Part shown: in pieces, positions 31,451 through 41,864 of the stretch
Layout: the number at the start of each line of letters is the position of its first letter
How positions within the stretch are numbered: the stretch's first letter is position 1
DNA from: Saprospiraceae bacterium
GTDB lineage: Bacteria; Bacteroidota; Bacteroidia; Chitinophagales; Saprospiraceae
DNA: 64,000 nt
Reading direction: 5' to 3'
NCBI GenBank assembly: GCA_016714765.1
Contig: JADKCF010000005.1
Coordinates: 62,001 to 126,000, forward strand
The notes under the pieces: model-generated
Databases searched by the model: none
What the model was told of the DNA's origin: nothing
What the model saw: the letters and a program-made list of their open reading frames with translations, nothing else
Position numbers and translations under genes: made by a program

Positions 31451-32689
31451 ATGGAACAAAAAAGGAATAATCTGGCTACCTGGATCTTTGGAGGTTTGCT
31501 GGCAGGAATAGTAATCAACACGATTATAAATCAAATGGCGGATACCCAACTGATTGCCAATTATGTGAGCATTGCAAAGTATGGTAGTATTATATTTCTC
31601 AAATTTATAAAGCTGATCATAGGTCCACTTGTGCTGAGCACACTGGTAGTGGGAGTGGCAGGCATAGGCGATGCCGGGACTGTAGGCAGAATGGGCGTAA
31701 AAACTATAGGTTGGTTTATTTTTGCAAGTCTGATGTCTCTGACCTTAGGTCTTATTATAGTCAATATCTTCCAACCCGGACTGGATTTTCAAAACCAGAT
31801 TTCTGAAGCAGTTGCCAGCAATTTACCTAAAACAGACAGCTTTACACTGGAGCATTTTATTGATCAGTTGATACCTGAAAACATATTTGTTGCCTTGTCA
31901 AGTCATAAAATGGTATTGCAAATAGTCGTTTTTTCAGTACTATTTGGTCTAGCAACGGCGGCTATCGGAGAGAAAGGGGAACCTATTATCAAGGCTATGG
32001 ACGCATTGGCGCATGTCATGCTAAAGCTGACCAATATGATCATGTGGTTGGCACCACTAGCTGTTTTTAGTGCTATATCTGTGGTGATTGCCGAAAAAGG
32101 GATTGGTATCATGGTCCAGTATGGAAAGCTCATTTTGCTTTTTTATTTTGCACTTGCTTTATTGTGGATGATCTTACTTTCTCTGGGATACTTTTTTGTA
32201 AGAAAAAGAATATGGACTCTACTGTCACACATCAAAGAGCCCATTTTATTGGCTTTTGCAACAGCCAGCTCTGAGTCTGCCTATCCAAAACTGCTCAATC
32301 AGCTGGAGAGGTTTGGTGTAAAAGATAAAATCACCAGTTTTGTACTACCTCTGGGTTACTCATTTAATCTGGATGGCAGCATGATGTACATGACATTTGG
32401 GTCTTTGCTGATTGCACAGGCATATGGTGTACATCTTACTATTTCACAGCAAATCACCATGCTGCTGGTGCTTATGGTTACCAGCAAGGGTATTGCGGCT
32501 GTGCCGAGAGCTTCCCTGGTAGTCATTGCGGCTACGATTGCAGGTTTTGGAATCCCTGAGATAGGGCTGGCCATCTTACTGCCCATAGATCAGTTTCTGG
32601 ATATGGGTCGTACTGCTACCAATGTAGTGGGTAATGCCGTAGCCACGGTGGCAGTCAGCAGAATGGAGGGTGAGGAAATCCACACCTAG
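31451..32689 (+). CDS. Dicarboxylate/amino acid:cation symporter (DAACS family)
   Basis: 412 residues, eight membrane helices plus two re-entrant loops. Family signatures: FLKFIKLIIGPLVLSTLVVG, the serine-rich ATASSESAYPKLL hairpin, PLGYSFNLDGSMMYMTFG and DQFLDMGRTATNVVGNAVAT (substrate and Na+ sites, including the conserved Asp and Arg/Thr residues). Imports glutamate, aspartate or C4-dicarboxylates with Na+ or H+. Divergent from the SPFH gene with ~270 bp between them. Confidence 0.9.
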   Translation: MEQKRNNLATWIFGGLLAGIVINTIINQMADTQLIANYVSIAKYGSIIFLKFIKLIIGPLVLSTLVVGVAGIGDAGTVGRMGVKTIGWFIFASLMSLTLGLIIVNIFQPGLDFQNQISEAVASNLPKTDSFTLEHFIDQLIPENIFVALSSHKMVLQIVVFSVLFGLATAAIGEKGEPIIKAMDALAHVMLKLTNMIMWLAPLAVFSAISVVIAEKGIGIMVQYGKLILLFYFALALLWMILLSLGYFFVRKRIWTLLSHIKEPILLAFATASSESAYPKLLNQLERFGVKDKITSFVLPLGYSFNLDGSMMYMTFGSLLIAQAYGVHLTISQQITMLLVLMVTSKGIAAVPRASLVVIAATIAGFGIPEIGLAILLPIDQFLDMGRTATNVVGNAVATVAVSRMEGEEIHT

Positions 32690-32955
32690 ATTTAGGAAAT
32701 TAAAATAAAATTTTGCTTTCCTATCTTTTTAATGGATGATAGCCGCTTTCTGATCCATACTTAAATACAAGCCTCATGCCTGAAATCATCTTCAGTAGAG
32801 TATGAAAACATTTCTATTCATGACTCAGATCACCTAAATGTATTCTGAAACATTCGATATTTGTATGGAGTATACATCTGCCTCGGCCGCTAATCAAACC
32901 ATTATTTTCATCAGAACTCCATGAGGCAGTTTAACGGAAAATAAAAAATAAAAAG

Positions 32956-34046
32956 ATGAAATTCCTTCTCCTCTTTCTAATTTTAATACATGGGCTGATA
33001 CACCTCATGGGATTTACTAAAGCTTTCGGTTTCGCTCACACGCAACAGTTGACAAAAAACATCTCCGTTTTCACGGGATGATATGGTTGCTCACTGCTAT
33101 ATTATTTTCCATCACTGTCATCCTACTGCTACTCGATAAAAATGTGTGGCCATATGTGGCGATGACCGCAGCGGTAATATCTCAGATATTGATATTTAAC
33201 AGTTGGCAGGACGCCAAGTTTGGTACTATTGCCAATGTTATCATCTTACTGGTAGCCATTATCAATATCAGCTCCTCCACGTTTTACCAACGATACCAAA
33301 AAGACGTGGCTTCATGTCTTGGTCAGCAAAAAAACATAGCACTAAATGAAATTTTGACTGAACAAGACATCGTTGGGTTGCCGATTCCCGTTCAAAAATA
33401 TCTTCGATACACACGATCTTTAGGTCAGCCTAAAGTCAGCCATTTCAGAGTAGATTTTGAGGGGAAAATAAGAAAAAACGACAAATCAGAATGGATGCCT
33501 TTTAACTCTGAACAGTACAACTTTATAGATAAGCCCTACAGATTGTTTTTTATGAAAGCTGTCATGAAACATCTTCCAGTAGCAGGATATCATGCCTATA
33601 AAGATGGCAAAGCCATGATGGATATAAGGCTTTTGTCACTCATAAAGGTACAATATAAGGATGGCCCTGAGATGGATGAAGCGGAGACAGTGACTTTTTT
33701 TAATGACATGGTCGTTATGGCACCACCCACCCTGATCGATCCAAAAATCCAGTGGCTGGAGACAAAAGGAAATGAAGTCAGGGCGTCATTCACCAACAAA
33801 AAGGTGACCATAGAGGCGAGATTGTTTTTTAATGATGAAGGTCAGCTTACCAATTTTATATCTGATGACAGATACGCAGAGGATGCCGGCAAAAAACTAC
33901 CTTGGTCTACGCCTGTCAGTGAATATAAGGAAATAAATGGATACAAGCTGCCTGCTACTGCGGATGCAGTATATAGTTATCCGGAGGGTGATGTTGTTTA
34001 TGGCACTTTTTATGTTAGAAAAGTAATTTACAACAATACAAAATGA
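32956..34046 (+). CDS. DUF6544-like membrane-anchored protein, frameshifted near its start
   Basis: A short frame from ATG 32956-32958 (MKFLLLFLILIHGLIHLMGF, three hydrophobic segments in total) stops at TGA in GGGATGATATGG at about 33078. One missing base there restores FTGMIWLLTAILFS and joins the 322-residue frame, giving about 363 residues. The soluble C-terminal part (LPIPVQKYLRYT, HFRVDFEGKIRK, LSLIKVQY, PWSTPVSEYKEING) matches proteins annotated DUF6544/DUF6920 with four N-terminal membrane helices. Function unknown. It overlaps the next gene by ATGA. Confidence 0.65.
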
Positions 34047-34972
34047 CGCCATCCAATATTATATCATGGTTGATGGAAGGAGATACCTCCATTCAATACC
34101 AAACGCACAGAGATCTCCTGGGAAATGAAAAACCGAGTCTCAGAAAAAAAATTGCTTTAGAAGGTTGGGGATTCAGACTGATGTCACAGCGCAATCAGCA
34201 AGGTAGCTGGGGGCAGGATTATTATCAGCCCAAGTGGATATGTACACATTATACACTGCTGGACCTGAAAAATCTTCAAATAGACCCCAAAAATAAAACC
34301 ATCAGAGACATTCTGGACAAGGTTTTTTTAAATGAAAAAGGACCTGATGGTGGTATCCTGCCCATTGGTGGTGTAAAAAAAAGCGATGTTTGTGTCAATG
34401 GTATGGCCCTCAATTTTGCATCATATTTTGGACAAAATCAAAATGACCTGATATCAGTGATCGATTTTATACTGTGTCAAAAAATGCCTGATGGTGGCTT
34501 CAACTGCCAATCTAATCGGCAGGGAGCTGACCATAGTTCCCTGCACTCCACGTTATCTGTCCTGGAAGGATTGCTGGAATACCAGCGCAATGGCTACAGT
34601 TATCGGATGGACGAAGTAATCGATGCAAAAAAAGCAGCTGAAGAATTTATATTTATGCACCGATTTTACAAATCTGATAAGACAGGACTTGTCATCCACC
34701 CCAATTTTTTAAAGTTATATTATCCTTCCAGGTGGTATTATGATATATTGCGGGCCCTGGATTATTGCAGAGATGGCGGTTTGCCTTATGATCAGCGGAT
34801 GCAAGATGCTTTGGATGTTTTGCGGAATAAAAGAAACAAGGAAGGCACATGGAATCTGGCAGCTCAACATCCCGGCAAAGTACATTTTGAAATGGAAAAA
34901 GCGGGAAACCCCAGCAGATGGAATACACTCAGGGCGCTAAGAGTGCTCAAGTTTTATCACCAGGAAAACTAA
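34043..34972 (+). CDS. Terpene-cyclase-fold-like (alpha/alpha toroid) protein of unknown function
   Basis: 309 residues with repeated Gly/Trp motifs of the squalene-cyclase/prenyltransferase toroid: QQGSWGQDYYQPKW, PDGGFNCQSN, EGTWNLAAQHPGKVHFEM. No DxDD or DDxxD catalytic motif is visible, so cyclase activity is doubtful. It overlaps the stop of the DUF6544-like gene (ATGA, 34043-34046), so the two are probably co-translated. Similar proteins occur in many bacteria as uncharacterised 'prenyltransferase-like' entries. Confidence 0.55.
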   Translation: MTPSNIISWLMEGDTSIQYQTHRDLLGNEKPSLRKKIALEGWGFRLMSQRNQQGSWGQDYYQPKWICTHYTLLDLKNLQIDPKNKTIRDILDKVFLNEKGPDGGILPIGGVKKSDVCVNGMALNFASYFGQNQNDLISVIDFILCQKMPDGGFNCQSNRQGADHSSLHSTLSVLEGLLEYQRNGYSYRMDEVIDAKKAAEEFIFMHRFYKSDKTGLVIHPNFLKLYYPSRWYYDILRALDYCRDGGLPYDQRMQDALDVLRNKRNKEGTWNLAAQHPGKVHFEMEKAGNPSRWNTLRALRVLKFYHQEN

Positions 34973-35022
34973 TTTTATTTTCTTATGTAACATAAGTCAA
35001 TCTGATAAAGAAAATCATTCTG

Positions 35023-35030
35023 TAGCTTTG
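35023..35030 (+). promoter_or_regulatory. Candidate -7 element (TAGCTTTG)
   Basis: Matches TAnnTTTG and lies 19 bp before the ATG of the thioredoxin-like lipoprotein gene. No clear -33 TTG at the expected distance, so the call is tentative. Confidence 0.3.
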
Positions 35031-35049
35031 AGCCGGCAAACACAATATC

Positions 35050-36213
35050 ATGGTTTTAAAAATGTTAATACCCGTACTATTTATTATATTTTCAGGATGT
35101 AGCCGGTATCCGGTATCCGGTCATATCGACATGGCAAATTCTGACAAGCATCCTATGTTATATATGATTGAGCCCCAAAGTTTCAGTACTCTGGCATCTT
35201 CTTTCGAAGGTAAAGTCATAGACTCAGCCAAAATTGATGGGTCTGGCAATTTCAGGTTTGAGAAAATGCCTGAATCTGCCATTCAAAAAATCTATTTGCT
35301 GACCATACAGAAAGTAGGGGAACAATATCCCAATCGGCTGGAAAATGACGTCATAGATTCTTCCAACTATTTACCATTTATCTATCAATCATCCAAAGTC
35401 ATCAAAATCAAATCTTCAGCCGAACAACTGCTTAAATATGCAGAAATAGGAGGTAATGTAAAAGAAAATGATGCTATATCAAAGCTGATCAAAACGAGAT
35501 TTCAATTGGTAAAAAATATCCTGGCCCCGCATAATGAGGTCAATGAATCCAACTTGATGGACCGCGAAAAAGCCACATTGCAGTATCAAAAAGAACTGAT
35601 GGCTTCGCTTGGTGAAAACAATGATGTACTGTTACATGCACTTGCACTGAGATGGCTGAACACAGCAGGAGATTACGAAAGGATTCCAGAATTGGTAAAA
35701 TTTAGTTGTCAAAAGCTCAAAAACGCTACTCCAAATCATCCCTGGACGGCACAGATATGTAAATTATCTGCTACGTTGCCGTTGACTCCCGGAGATACTT
35801 TTCCGGATTATCCAATGCCTGTGATGAGAGGTGATACAATACCACTATATTCTATGTTGGGGGCGAGGTTGACTTTGATAGATCTGTGGGCATCATGGTG
35901 TGCTCCTTGCCGATATGAAAATAAAAAAACTCTCGTACCATTATGGGAAGAATTCCACAAGGATGGTTTTGAAATTATAGGGTATGCTCTGGATTCCAGC
36001 GAAAATGGGTGGAAAAACGCTATTAAAACGGATGGAGCTGACAGATGGCAACATGCTTCTCACCTGAACGGAGATGACTCGCCTCTTTTTCGGCAGCTTA
36101 AGATTTCTACTATACCTGCCAATTACCTCATAGGTCCTGATGGAACTATCCTTGCTAAAAACCTTCATGGCGATGATATGTATCAGTGGGTAAAGACTTA
36201 TCTTAAAAAATAA
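35050..36213 (+). CDS. TlpA-like thioredoxin-fold lipoprotein
   Basis: 387 residues. Lipoprotein signal ending IIFSGC (Cys17), an N-terminal DUF4369-like beta domain (SGHIDMANSDKHP... KIDGSGNFRFEKMP), a helical middle region, and a C-terminal thioredoxin domain with the redox motif DLWASWCAPC near residue 280 and cis-Pro segment KISTIPANYLIGPDG. Probable role: periplasmic thiol-disulfide exchange, anchored in the membrane. Such DUF4369-TlpA fusions are common in Bacteroidota. Confidence 0.85.
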   Translation: MVLKMLIPVLFIIFSGCSRYPVSGHIDMANSDKHPMLYMIEPQSFSTLASSFEGKVIDSAKIDGSGNFRFEKMPESAIQKIYLLTIQKVGEQYPNRLENDVIDSSNYLPFIYQSSKVIKIKSSAEQLLKYAEIGGNVKENDAISKLIKTRFQLVKNILAPHNEVNESNLMDREKATLQYQKELMASLGENNDVLLHALALRWLNTAGDYERIPELVKFSCQKLKNATPNHPWTAQICKLSATLPLTPGDTFPDYPMPVMRGDTIPLYSMLGARLTLIDLWASWCAPCRYENKKTLVPLWEEFHKDGFEIIGYALDSSENGWKNAIKTDGADRWQHASHLNGDDSPLFRQLKISTIPANYLIGPDGTILAKNLHGDDMYQWVKTYLKK

Positions 36214-36405
36214 AAATGAGTACTCATCGCTTGGATAAAAAAATTGAAACAAAAGAGTATTTCTTTAAAAGTTAACGTGTTTTTTCTTTTTTTTTTTGAA
36301 TCCTTTGTGATACTGCAAATACATCCAATTTATCCTGTTTATCTGATGTCAACACTTGACGTAACGCTGCTGAGGGGCTATATTTAGGTATAAAGAACCA
36401 AATTC

Positions 36406-36437
36406 TTGTTTATATATAAAATAATTCTATATCTTTG
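36406..36437 (+). promoter_or_regulatory. Bacteroidota-type promoter (TTG-N21-TATCTTTG)
   Basis: TTG at 36406-36408 and TATCTTTG at 36430-36437, separated by 21 bp, close to the sigma-ABfr -33/-7 consensus. It lies 26 bp before the ATG of the 780-codon gene and would give a leader of about 20 nt. Confidence 0.55.
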
Positions 36438-36463
36438 TTTTTTTTATACGTATTAAACAGCTA

Positions 36464-38806
36464 ATGAGTTTTTTCCTTTACTCAGCCGAACAATCTCGGG
36501 TCATCAACAGTAGTCTGACACTGGCGAATATTACTTATAAAGACAAAGTAAATGGCCTCCATACCCTCATGCACAGGGTGATGAAATCATTGCTGGAAGA
36601 TAAGTCTGCCATCATAGTTTGTCCTGACTATAACGACAAAAAATTACTCACAATGATGCTGGATCAGGCTGGTCTGAAAGGGCTGGTACTGGATTGTCCA
36701 CTCCATGCACAAATACAGGATCAGGATTGGGATTCATTGCGTCAGCGCATTTCGGCTCCTTTGATGAGTGACGAACAAACAGAACTCGATGCAGGATATA
36801 TGGATAAAAAAAAGAAGCAACTGATTACTCATTTTTTTACCAATAGATATGTCCAAACCTCCTCCGGAATCACATGGAGAAACCTGTTGGACAAATATCT
36901 CGGGCTTGCACCAGGTCGAGGTACAGCCATGCTTAATGCTGACATATCTACTGAAAATTTTCGTTTCGACCTCCAGGAAGGAGACGAAATACGTCAGAAT
37001 ATAGCTGATGCCTTGTTTATTTATCAGAGAGAATTTGAGTTGAGCGATGTGGTTCATGCCACAGATCTGCAAACGGACGTACATGTGCTGGACAGATTGC
37101 AGGATGTTACTTTTGAGCTTTTTAATTTTAAAGATATGGCTCAGGGTCTCAGGGACCGATATTATGAAGTGCATCAGTACTTAGAAAACGGATACCGAAA
37201 AAACAATGCTATCTGGACATCGTCTCTGCTGGACAGGATAGATTTTCTGGCCTACAAAGCAGAAAACTTAAAATTTAAACAGTCTGAAAGTCAAAACAGG
37301 GGATTGTTTGGGGTTTTTCAAAGTGCTGCAAAACAGAAGGCAGCTGATGAAAAACAATCACTGATGGACGAACTCAATGCCATCCACCGAGAACTATCCT
37401 CCAGAAAATGGGCCGCCAATACTATCTATCAGACCTGGCCGGAAGACATTGACGATATTCTGAAGAAATACCAGAAACTTATTCATGACCAGTTGGCTAA
37501 TAGCAGTAATGACAAAACGGAATATCTTAAGTCTATCAATCAGCTCAACCAAAATGATCCTGTACTGGAAGACCTGGAATATGACATGCAGGCTCTCCTT
37601 TCCCGTATGAATGAATCAGGAATATTTGTTAAAAAATATGAACTAAATACGCTTAGTTTTAAAAAACAGATGGAGTATATTTCATCCCTGGTTTATGAGA
37701 TTGAGTTGATCATGATGAGGGTAGAGAAAAACCTGCCTTACTATCAGTGGCTGGTTTTTGTAGAAGAACTGGATATAAAATCAAAAAAAGTCATTCGCAC
37801 ATTGCAAAAATACGATCCCAATGAGTGGATGGATTTATTTGATGAATGGTATACATATGAATTGCTAACCAAGACGCATGATTTTACTCAGCATGTTACA
37901 GAGATAGTATTGCAGGATGCCAATGTGCAGCATCATCTGTATATCCAATACCAATTGTCGGCGCTCAAAGCACGTTATAAAAGTAATGCTTCGAAAAAGC
38001 TGGATGTACTCAAAAAAAGCAATCCGGAACTTTACAGTGTGATAGCAAATAAGAAAAAAATGCGTCACTCGCTGACTTGGCAACAGCTTGTCACCGACAA
38101 TACGACTTTTTTGAGCGGGCTATTTCCTGTACTAATCTTAGACAATGACGAGCTGAATGAACTGAAAAAAGGTGGCTATAATGATTTGTTTTATTTTGAA
38201 ATGCAAAAAATCAATGTAGAAATATTACAGTTGTTTGATGTAGTTTTTTCATTGTATCAGGAAGATAATTTTTCGGCTATTGCGGATTATGCAATAAAAA
38301 ACTATTTTCCAGAATTTAAGAAGCCCTTGTCTGAGGTGCATACAGGAGAAAAACTCCAGGCTGTCAGAACACTTACAGAATCCTTGCTGTCATTTGGTAA
38401 AACACCGGAAATATTTCAGATGCGAAACGCCTGTATTATCTCCTTCTCTACACCCTATGTCAATGATATCGTGGCAGACCGGTTTTATGATTTTGGCATT
38501 AAAAAAATTATATCCGACCAGTCAGCACATGAGTCTCTATTGGGCGCATTGCTAGACGATCAGAAGTATATCTATATCATCACTGAAAACGGACTGTTTC
38601 ACCCCGAAAAAGTAGAAGACTATCTGTGGCAAAGGCATATACTGACTGCGGCCAAAACTGCCGGATGTCACATACTTGACATTGATACATCATCTCTGCT
38701 TAGTACAAAAGGTAAGTCATTGGAAAAGCTGTTAGAAGTCATCCATCAACATCAGGGAAATCGGAAAACTGAAATTCAAAACCAACTTACCCTTGAGTTT
38801 ATCTGA
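36464..38806 (+). CDS. Large helicase-like protein lacking Walker motifs
   Basis: 780 residues, intact. Near residues 47-78 the text KSAIIVCPDYNDKKLLTMML followed by DQAGLKGLVLD parallels motif Ia of DUF4011/DUF3320-type SF1 helicases (a 'VLFVSEKM-ALEVV--RL---GL' pattern), but no GxGK(S/T) precedes it. Near residue 570, LFPVLILDNDEL then YNDLFYFEMQKINVE occupies the place of the Walker B 'FDLVIFDEASQ' segment with the acidic pair lost. The end (LWQRHILTAAKTAGCHILDI) resembles the C-terminal domain of the same helicases. The centre is coiled-coil rich. Inferred: an inactivated helicase, possibly a scaffold. It overlaps the nuclease-fold gene at 38793. Confidence 0.5.
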   Translation: MSFFLYSAEQSRVINSSLTLANITYKDKVNGLHTLMHRVMKSLLEDKSAIIVCPDYNDKKLLTMMLDQAGLKGLVLDCPLHAQIQDQDWDSLRQRISAPLMSDEQTELDAGYMDKKKKQLITHFFTNRYVQTSSGITWRNLLDKYLGLAPGRGTAMLNADISTENFRFDLQEGDEIRQNIADALFIYQREFELSDVVHATDLQTDVHVLDRLQDVTFELFNFKDMAQGLRDRYYEVHQYLENGYRKNNAIWTSSLLDRIDFLAYKAENLKFKQSESQNRGLFGVFQSAAKQKAADEKQSLMDELNAIHRELSSRKWAANTIYQTWPEDIDDILKKYQKLIHDQLANSSNDKTEYLKSINQLNQNDPVLEDLEYDMQALLSRMNESGIFVKKYELNTLSFKKQMEYISSLVYEIELIMMRVEKNLPYYQWLVFVEELDIKSKKVIRTLQKYDPNEWMDLFDEWYTYELLTKTHDFTQHVTEIVLQDANVQHHLYIQYQLSALKARYKSNASKKLDVLKKSNPELYSVIANKKKMRHSLTWQQLVTDNTTFLSGLFPVLILDNDELNELKKGGYNDLFYFEMQKINVEILQLFDVVFSLYQEDNFSAIADYAIKNYFPEFKKPLSEVHTGEKLQAVRTLTESLLSFGKTPEIFQMRNACIISFSTPYVNDIVADRFYDFGIKKIISDQSAHESLLGALLDDQKYIYIITENGLFHPEKVEDYLWQRHILTAAKTAGCHILDIDTSSLLSTKGKSLEKLLEVIHQHQGNRKTEIQNQLTLEFI

Positions 38807-39257
38807 CAAAAACATAGAACTGGACCTTCTGAAATGGAAAGATAAAATGGTCATTTCTGAAAAGGATGGTAAGAAGCTTATTTATGATCCTATCAGGAAA
38901 AAAAATGTCCTGCTCCAGCCTGAAGAGTTTGTAAGGCAGTTATTAATAAGATGGCTCACAGAAGAAGGCAATATTCACAAAAACAGAATTCAGGTCGAAA
39001 AAATGCTTATGCTCAATGGTCTGACACGCAGGTTTGATGTTGTTGTCTACGACCCCTATGTACAACCGTATATACTCATAGAATGCAAAGCACCCGAAGT
39101 ACTGGTCAACCAAACCACATTCGATCAGATCGCTATGTATAATATGAAGCTGGAAGCACCATATCTGATAGTGACCAATGGTGTAAAAACCTATTTTGCA
39201 AAAATGGACCACATCTGCCAAAAGTATCATTTTTTTGATCAAGTGCCCTTATGGTAA
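38793..39257 (+). CDS. HsdR N-terminal-type nuclease-fold protein (HSDR_N_2)
   Basis: 154 residues with the PD-(D/E)xK core RRFDVVVYDPYVQPYILIEC followed by KAP (Asp, then Glu-x-Lys), preceded by PEEFVRQLLIRWLTEEG and followed by TFDQIAMYNMKLEAPYLIVTNG. This matches the stand-alone 'type I restriction enzyme R N-terminal domain' proteins common in Bacteroidota. The frame begins with TTG at 38793, 14 bp inside the upstream gene, and conservation of IELDLLKWKDKMVISEKDGK supports a start near there rather than at the later ATG. Predicted DNA-binding or nuclease activity; target unknown. Confidence 0.7.
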   Translation: MSLSDKNIELDLLKWKDKMVISEKDGKKLIYDPIRKKNVLLQPEEFVRQLLIRWLTEEGNIHKNRIQVEKMLMLNGLTRRFDVVVYDPYVQPYILIECKAPEVLVNQTTFDQIAMYNMKLEAPYLIVTNGVKTYFAKMDHICQKYHFFDQVPLW

Positions 39258-39277
39258 GGCTGCCCTCAAAACTTGTT

Positions 39278-40321
39278 CTAGTGTATGATTGGCTGATTGG
39301 ATACCGGTGGAATAGTGATATTGTCGTTGGTAGTAGGCACCATATTACAAGACCAGTTGGCAGGTAGGTTCCATTCTCTTGAAATAGCGCCTGTCCAGGT
39401 GTACATAGTAGAAATACCAATACTATTGCTCGAGGCAGCCGGGCTTCCACAAAGGGTAGGGGTGGTTAGAACACATTTCACAATATCATTATTTACCAGT
39501 GAGTTTGTGGTATAAACAGGAGAGTTAGTACCTGTGTTTATATTGTTTTTTTTCCACTGATAAGCCGGAGTTGTACCAGCACTGAGTGGAGTTGCTGTAA
39601 ATGTAACGCTGGTGCCAGGACATATTATCTGACTTCCTGATGTGATAGCAATAGACAAAGATGGATTGAGAGCTGGTCCGCCATAATAGTGTACAAGATT
39701 GGTCTGAGGTGGTGACTGGCAAAACATATTGGATATAATCTCAACTTGTGACCGTACCACTTTCCACAAACGAATATCGTTAAGTGTAACACCAGCTGAC
39801 ATATAACCAGCTGATGAGCTAAAAAAATTGATATTCTGAGCTAAAGGAACTGGCATTGAATTACCTCCTGCAGGGGTGCAGGGCCAAGCAACTCCGTTTA
39901 CAAAAAGACCCCAACCTGAACTACTACCTGTTACTGCTACGTGGGTCCATGTATTCAGAGGAATTTCTGAAACAGCATCACAACCATCATTCCAGTTGGC
40001 GGCTGACTCTACTTTAAAATGAAGTCTGGTACTACCAGGGAAAAAATATAGCCGAATACCAGTCTCATATGTATTTCCAATATGAATAATATTCGTCCAC
40101 GCAGCATTCACAGATGTCACTTTCATCCACATTTCCACAGTAAAGTTGCCTGAAACCTGAAAACCATTAGTAGAGCTCCCTATGATATTTCCTGAGGTTG
40201 GTATATATGTAAAACCGGTACCCGATTGTGCTTGAACATTGGATAGACAAATCAAAAACATTGACCCATACAAAATCAGAAAAGTAATTTTTTTTAAACT
40301 CAAACGTAAGATTGGCAACAT
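39278..40321 (-). CDS. Secreted LamG/concanavalin-like and Ig-like surface protein, 3' truncated
   Basis: 347 residues with signal peptide (LSNVQAQ), a LamG/laminin-G-like domain (FTVEMWMKVTSVN... NTWTHVAVTGSSSGWGLFVN... LNDIRLWKVVRSQVEI, residues ~35-205), then an Ig/PKD-like domain (ICPGTSVTFTATPLSAGTTP). The frame ends in PPVSNQPIIH without the T9SS or CHU_C sorting domain such proteins usually have, so the 3' end may be lost. Converges with 38793-39257, 21 bp apart. Confidence 0.65.
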   Translation of the reverse strand: MLPILRLSLKKITFLILYGSMFLICLSNVQAQSGTGFTYIPTSGNIIGSSTNGFQVSGNFTVEMWMKVTSVNAAWTNIIHIGNTYETGIRLYFFPGSTRLHFKVESAANWNDGCDAVSEIPLNTWTHVAVTGSSSGWGLFVNGVAWPCTPAGGNSMPVPLAQNINFFSSSAGYMSAGVTLNDIRLWKVVRSQVEIISNMFCQSPPQTNLVHYYGGPALNPSLSIAITSGSQIICPGTSVTFTATPLSAGTTPAYQWKKNNINTGTNSPVYTTNSLVNNDIVKCVLTTPTLCGSPAASSNSIGISTMYTWTGAISREWNLPANWSCNMVPTTNDNITIPPVSNQPIIH

Positions 40322-40548
40322 AGGGTTATTAATTAGCTTTTAAATAAAAAAAACTTTTGAACGATTTATAGCAAATGTACTCAAATAAGATGCACCCTGT
40401 TCCTACAATCCAGTAAATTGTTCTGTCTTTAGTCTCCTGAAATTCATGTGTTACACATACTTAATACGTATTTTGTTATATTGCAACATATTATCCACTG
40501 TGGGACAGCTAAAATGGTAGGACATCTAAAAAGAGAAAAATAAGATAT

Positions 40549-41864
40549 TTACTCCTTTATAAACCTGTAGGAATAGGTCTTATGATCATGGTGTAAAACT
40601 AAAAAGTACAATCCACAAGTTAAATGATTTGTATTTATATGAAATGGATTTTCATTAAGTTCTTGCAGAGATAGCAAACGTCCCAGGTGATCACGTATTT
40701 CGCACATGGTAGTTTTGTGTATGCCATTTATTTTTTCTATTTTTAAATAGTCAGCAGCTGGGTTTGGATAGATATGAAACGCCAGCTTAATACTGTCTGA
40801 TTGATCTTTGGATGATGATGATACACAAGACAAATCATTGATATATTTCCATATATCGTCATTGTACAAAAAGGCACCAGGGCGCTGTCAGGATTTTCGC
40901 CCATGCGTATCCATACCATATTTTGTGAGGGGATGACATTGATAAATTGTCCATTTTTGCCCAGGGCAGAAAACATGTCTTTAGGGGCACTGGGGTGAAG
41001 ACTTCCGGGTATTTTTATTTGAGCTCCGGGCACCATATAGCTGTTTTTGCCATTGAGCCACCATAGATAACCATATGATTCATTGATGGATTGAGATGGG
41101 TTTGTCATGTCCTGGTAGTATTGCTGGTCAGACAGTACAGGAGTGCCATTCCAGTTGCCTTTATTTAGTATCAATAAACCAAATCTTGCCATACTCCGAG
41201 CCGTGCTGAAATATACATTATTGTAGTCCTGGTAGATAAACAATCCATCCATGCCTGTGATGGTTTTTATCTTTTGATTGTTGTAAAGATTGAGGTTTTT
41301 GCCTGTGGCTTTTTCGATGACCCCATCCAGCAATGTGTATGGTCCATTGTGATAGGCCCACCTGGTGCCGGCATCAGCCTTGTATATTAGGCATGACTTT
41401 AGTGTACAAAATGGATCGCCAACACCATCATCGAGACCTGAGGTCATGGTCAGCTGATGTCTTATATTAATTTTATCTTCCTGAATTGCCGGGCAAGATG
41501 TCCATCCTTTTTCCAGGTATTTGGATGTAGGGTCTGATATGTTCAAATAATTTTCTTGCTGGGCAATACCCACTAAAGTTGCTGTCAATGATTTGCCTGC
41601 AGAAGCCCAGTACCAGTTGCTGGTAGGGGAGTGTCCATTTAAGTACTTTTCAAGGACAATTTTTCCGTCTTTGAGCAAAATAAATGCTTTAGTACCATTG
41701 GCTTCCAAAAACCTATACAAGCTGTCAACCTTATATTGACACCAACCTAATGATGATGGATCAGTTGTCGCCCAGGTATTGGCATTGTTAGGTGGGAAAT
41801 ATAATTGGGCAGAGAGGCTGATACTCATACCAAATATAATAAGAGCCAGTAAAGTTGGTTTCAT
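40549..41864 (-). CDS. Secreted serine hydrolase (beta-lactamase class C fold) with T9SS sorting domain, frameshifted
   Basis: First frame (373 residues) has a signal peptide (MSISLSAQ) and the SxxK nucleophile WYWASAGKSL (Ser88, Lys91), a Tyr motif in RWAYHNGPY, and GYLWWLNG. It leaves the true frame near 40870; the second frame continues YNDDIWKYINDLSC and ends with a T9SS type A sorting domain (FHIYPNPAADYLKIEK to YSYRFIKE). About 438 residues in total. Probable role: extracellular esterase or peptidase of the serine beta-lactamase superfamily, attached to the cell surface by T9SS. Confidence 0.75.
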
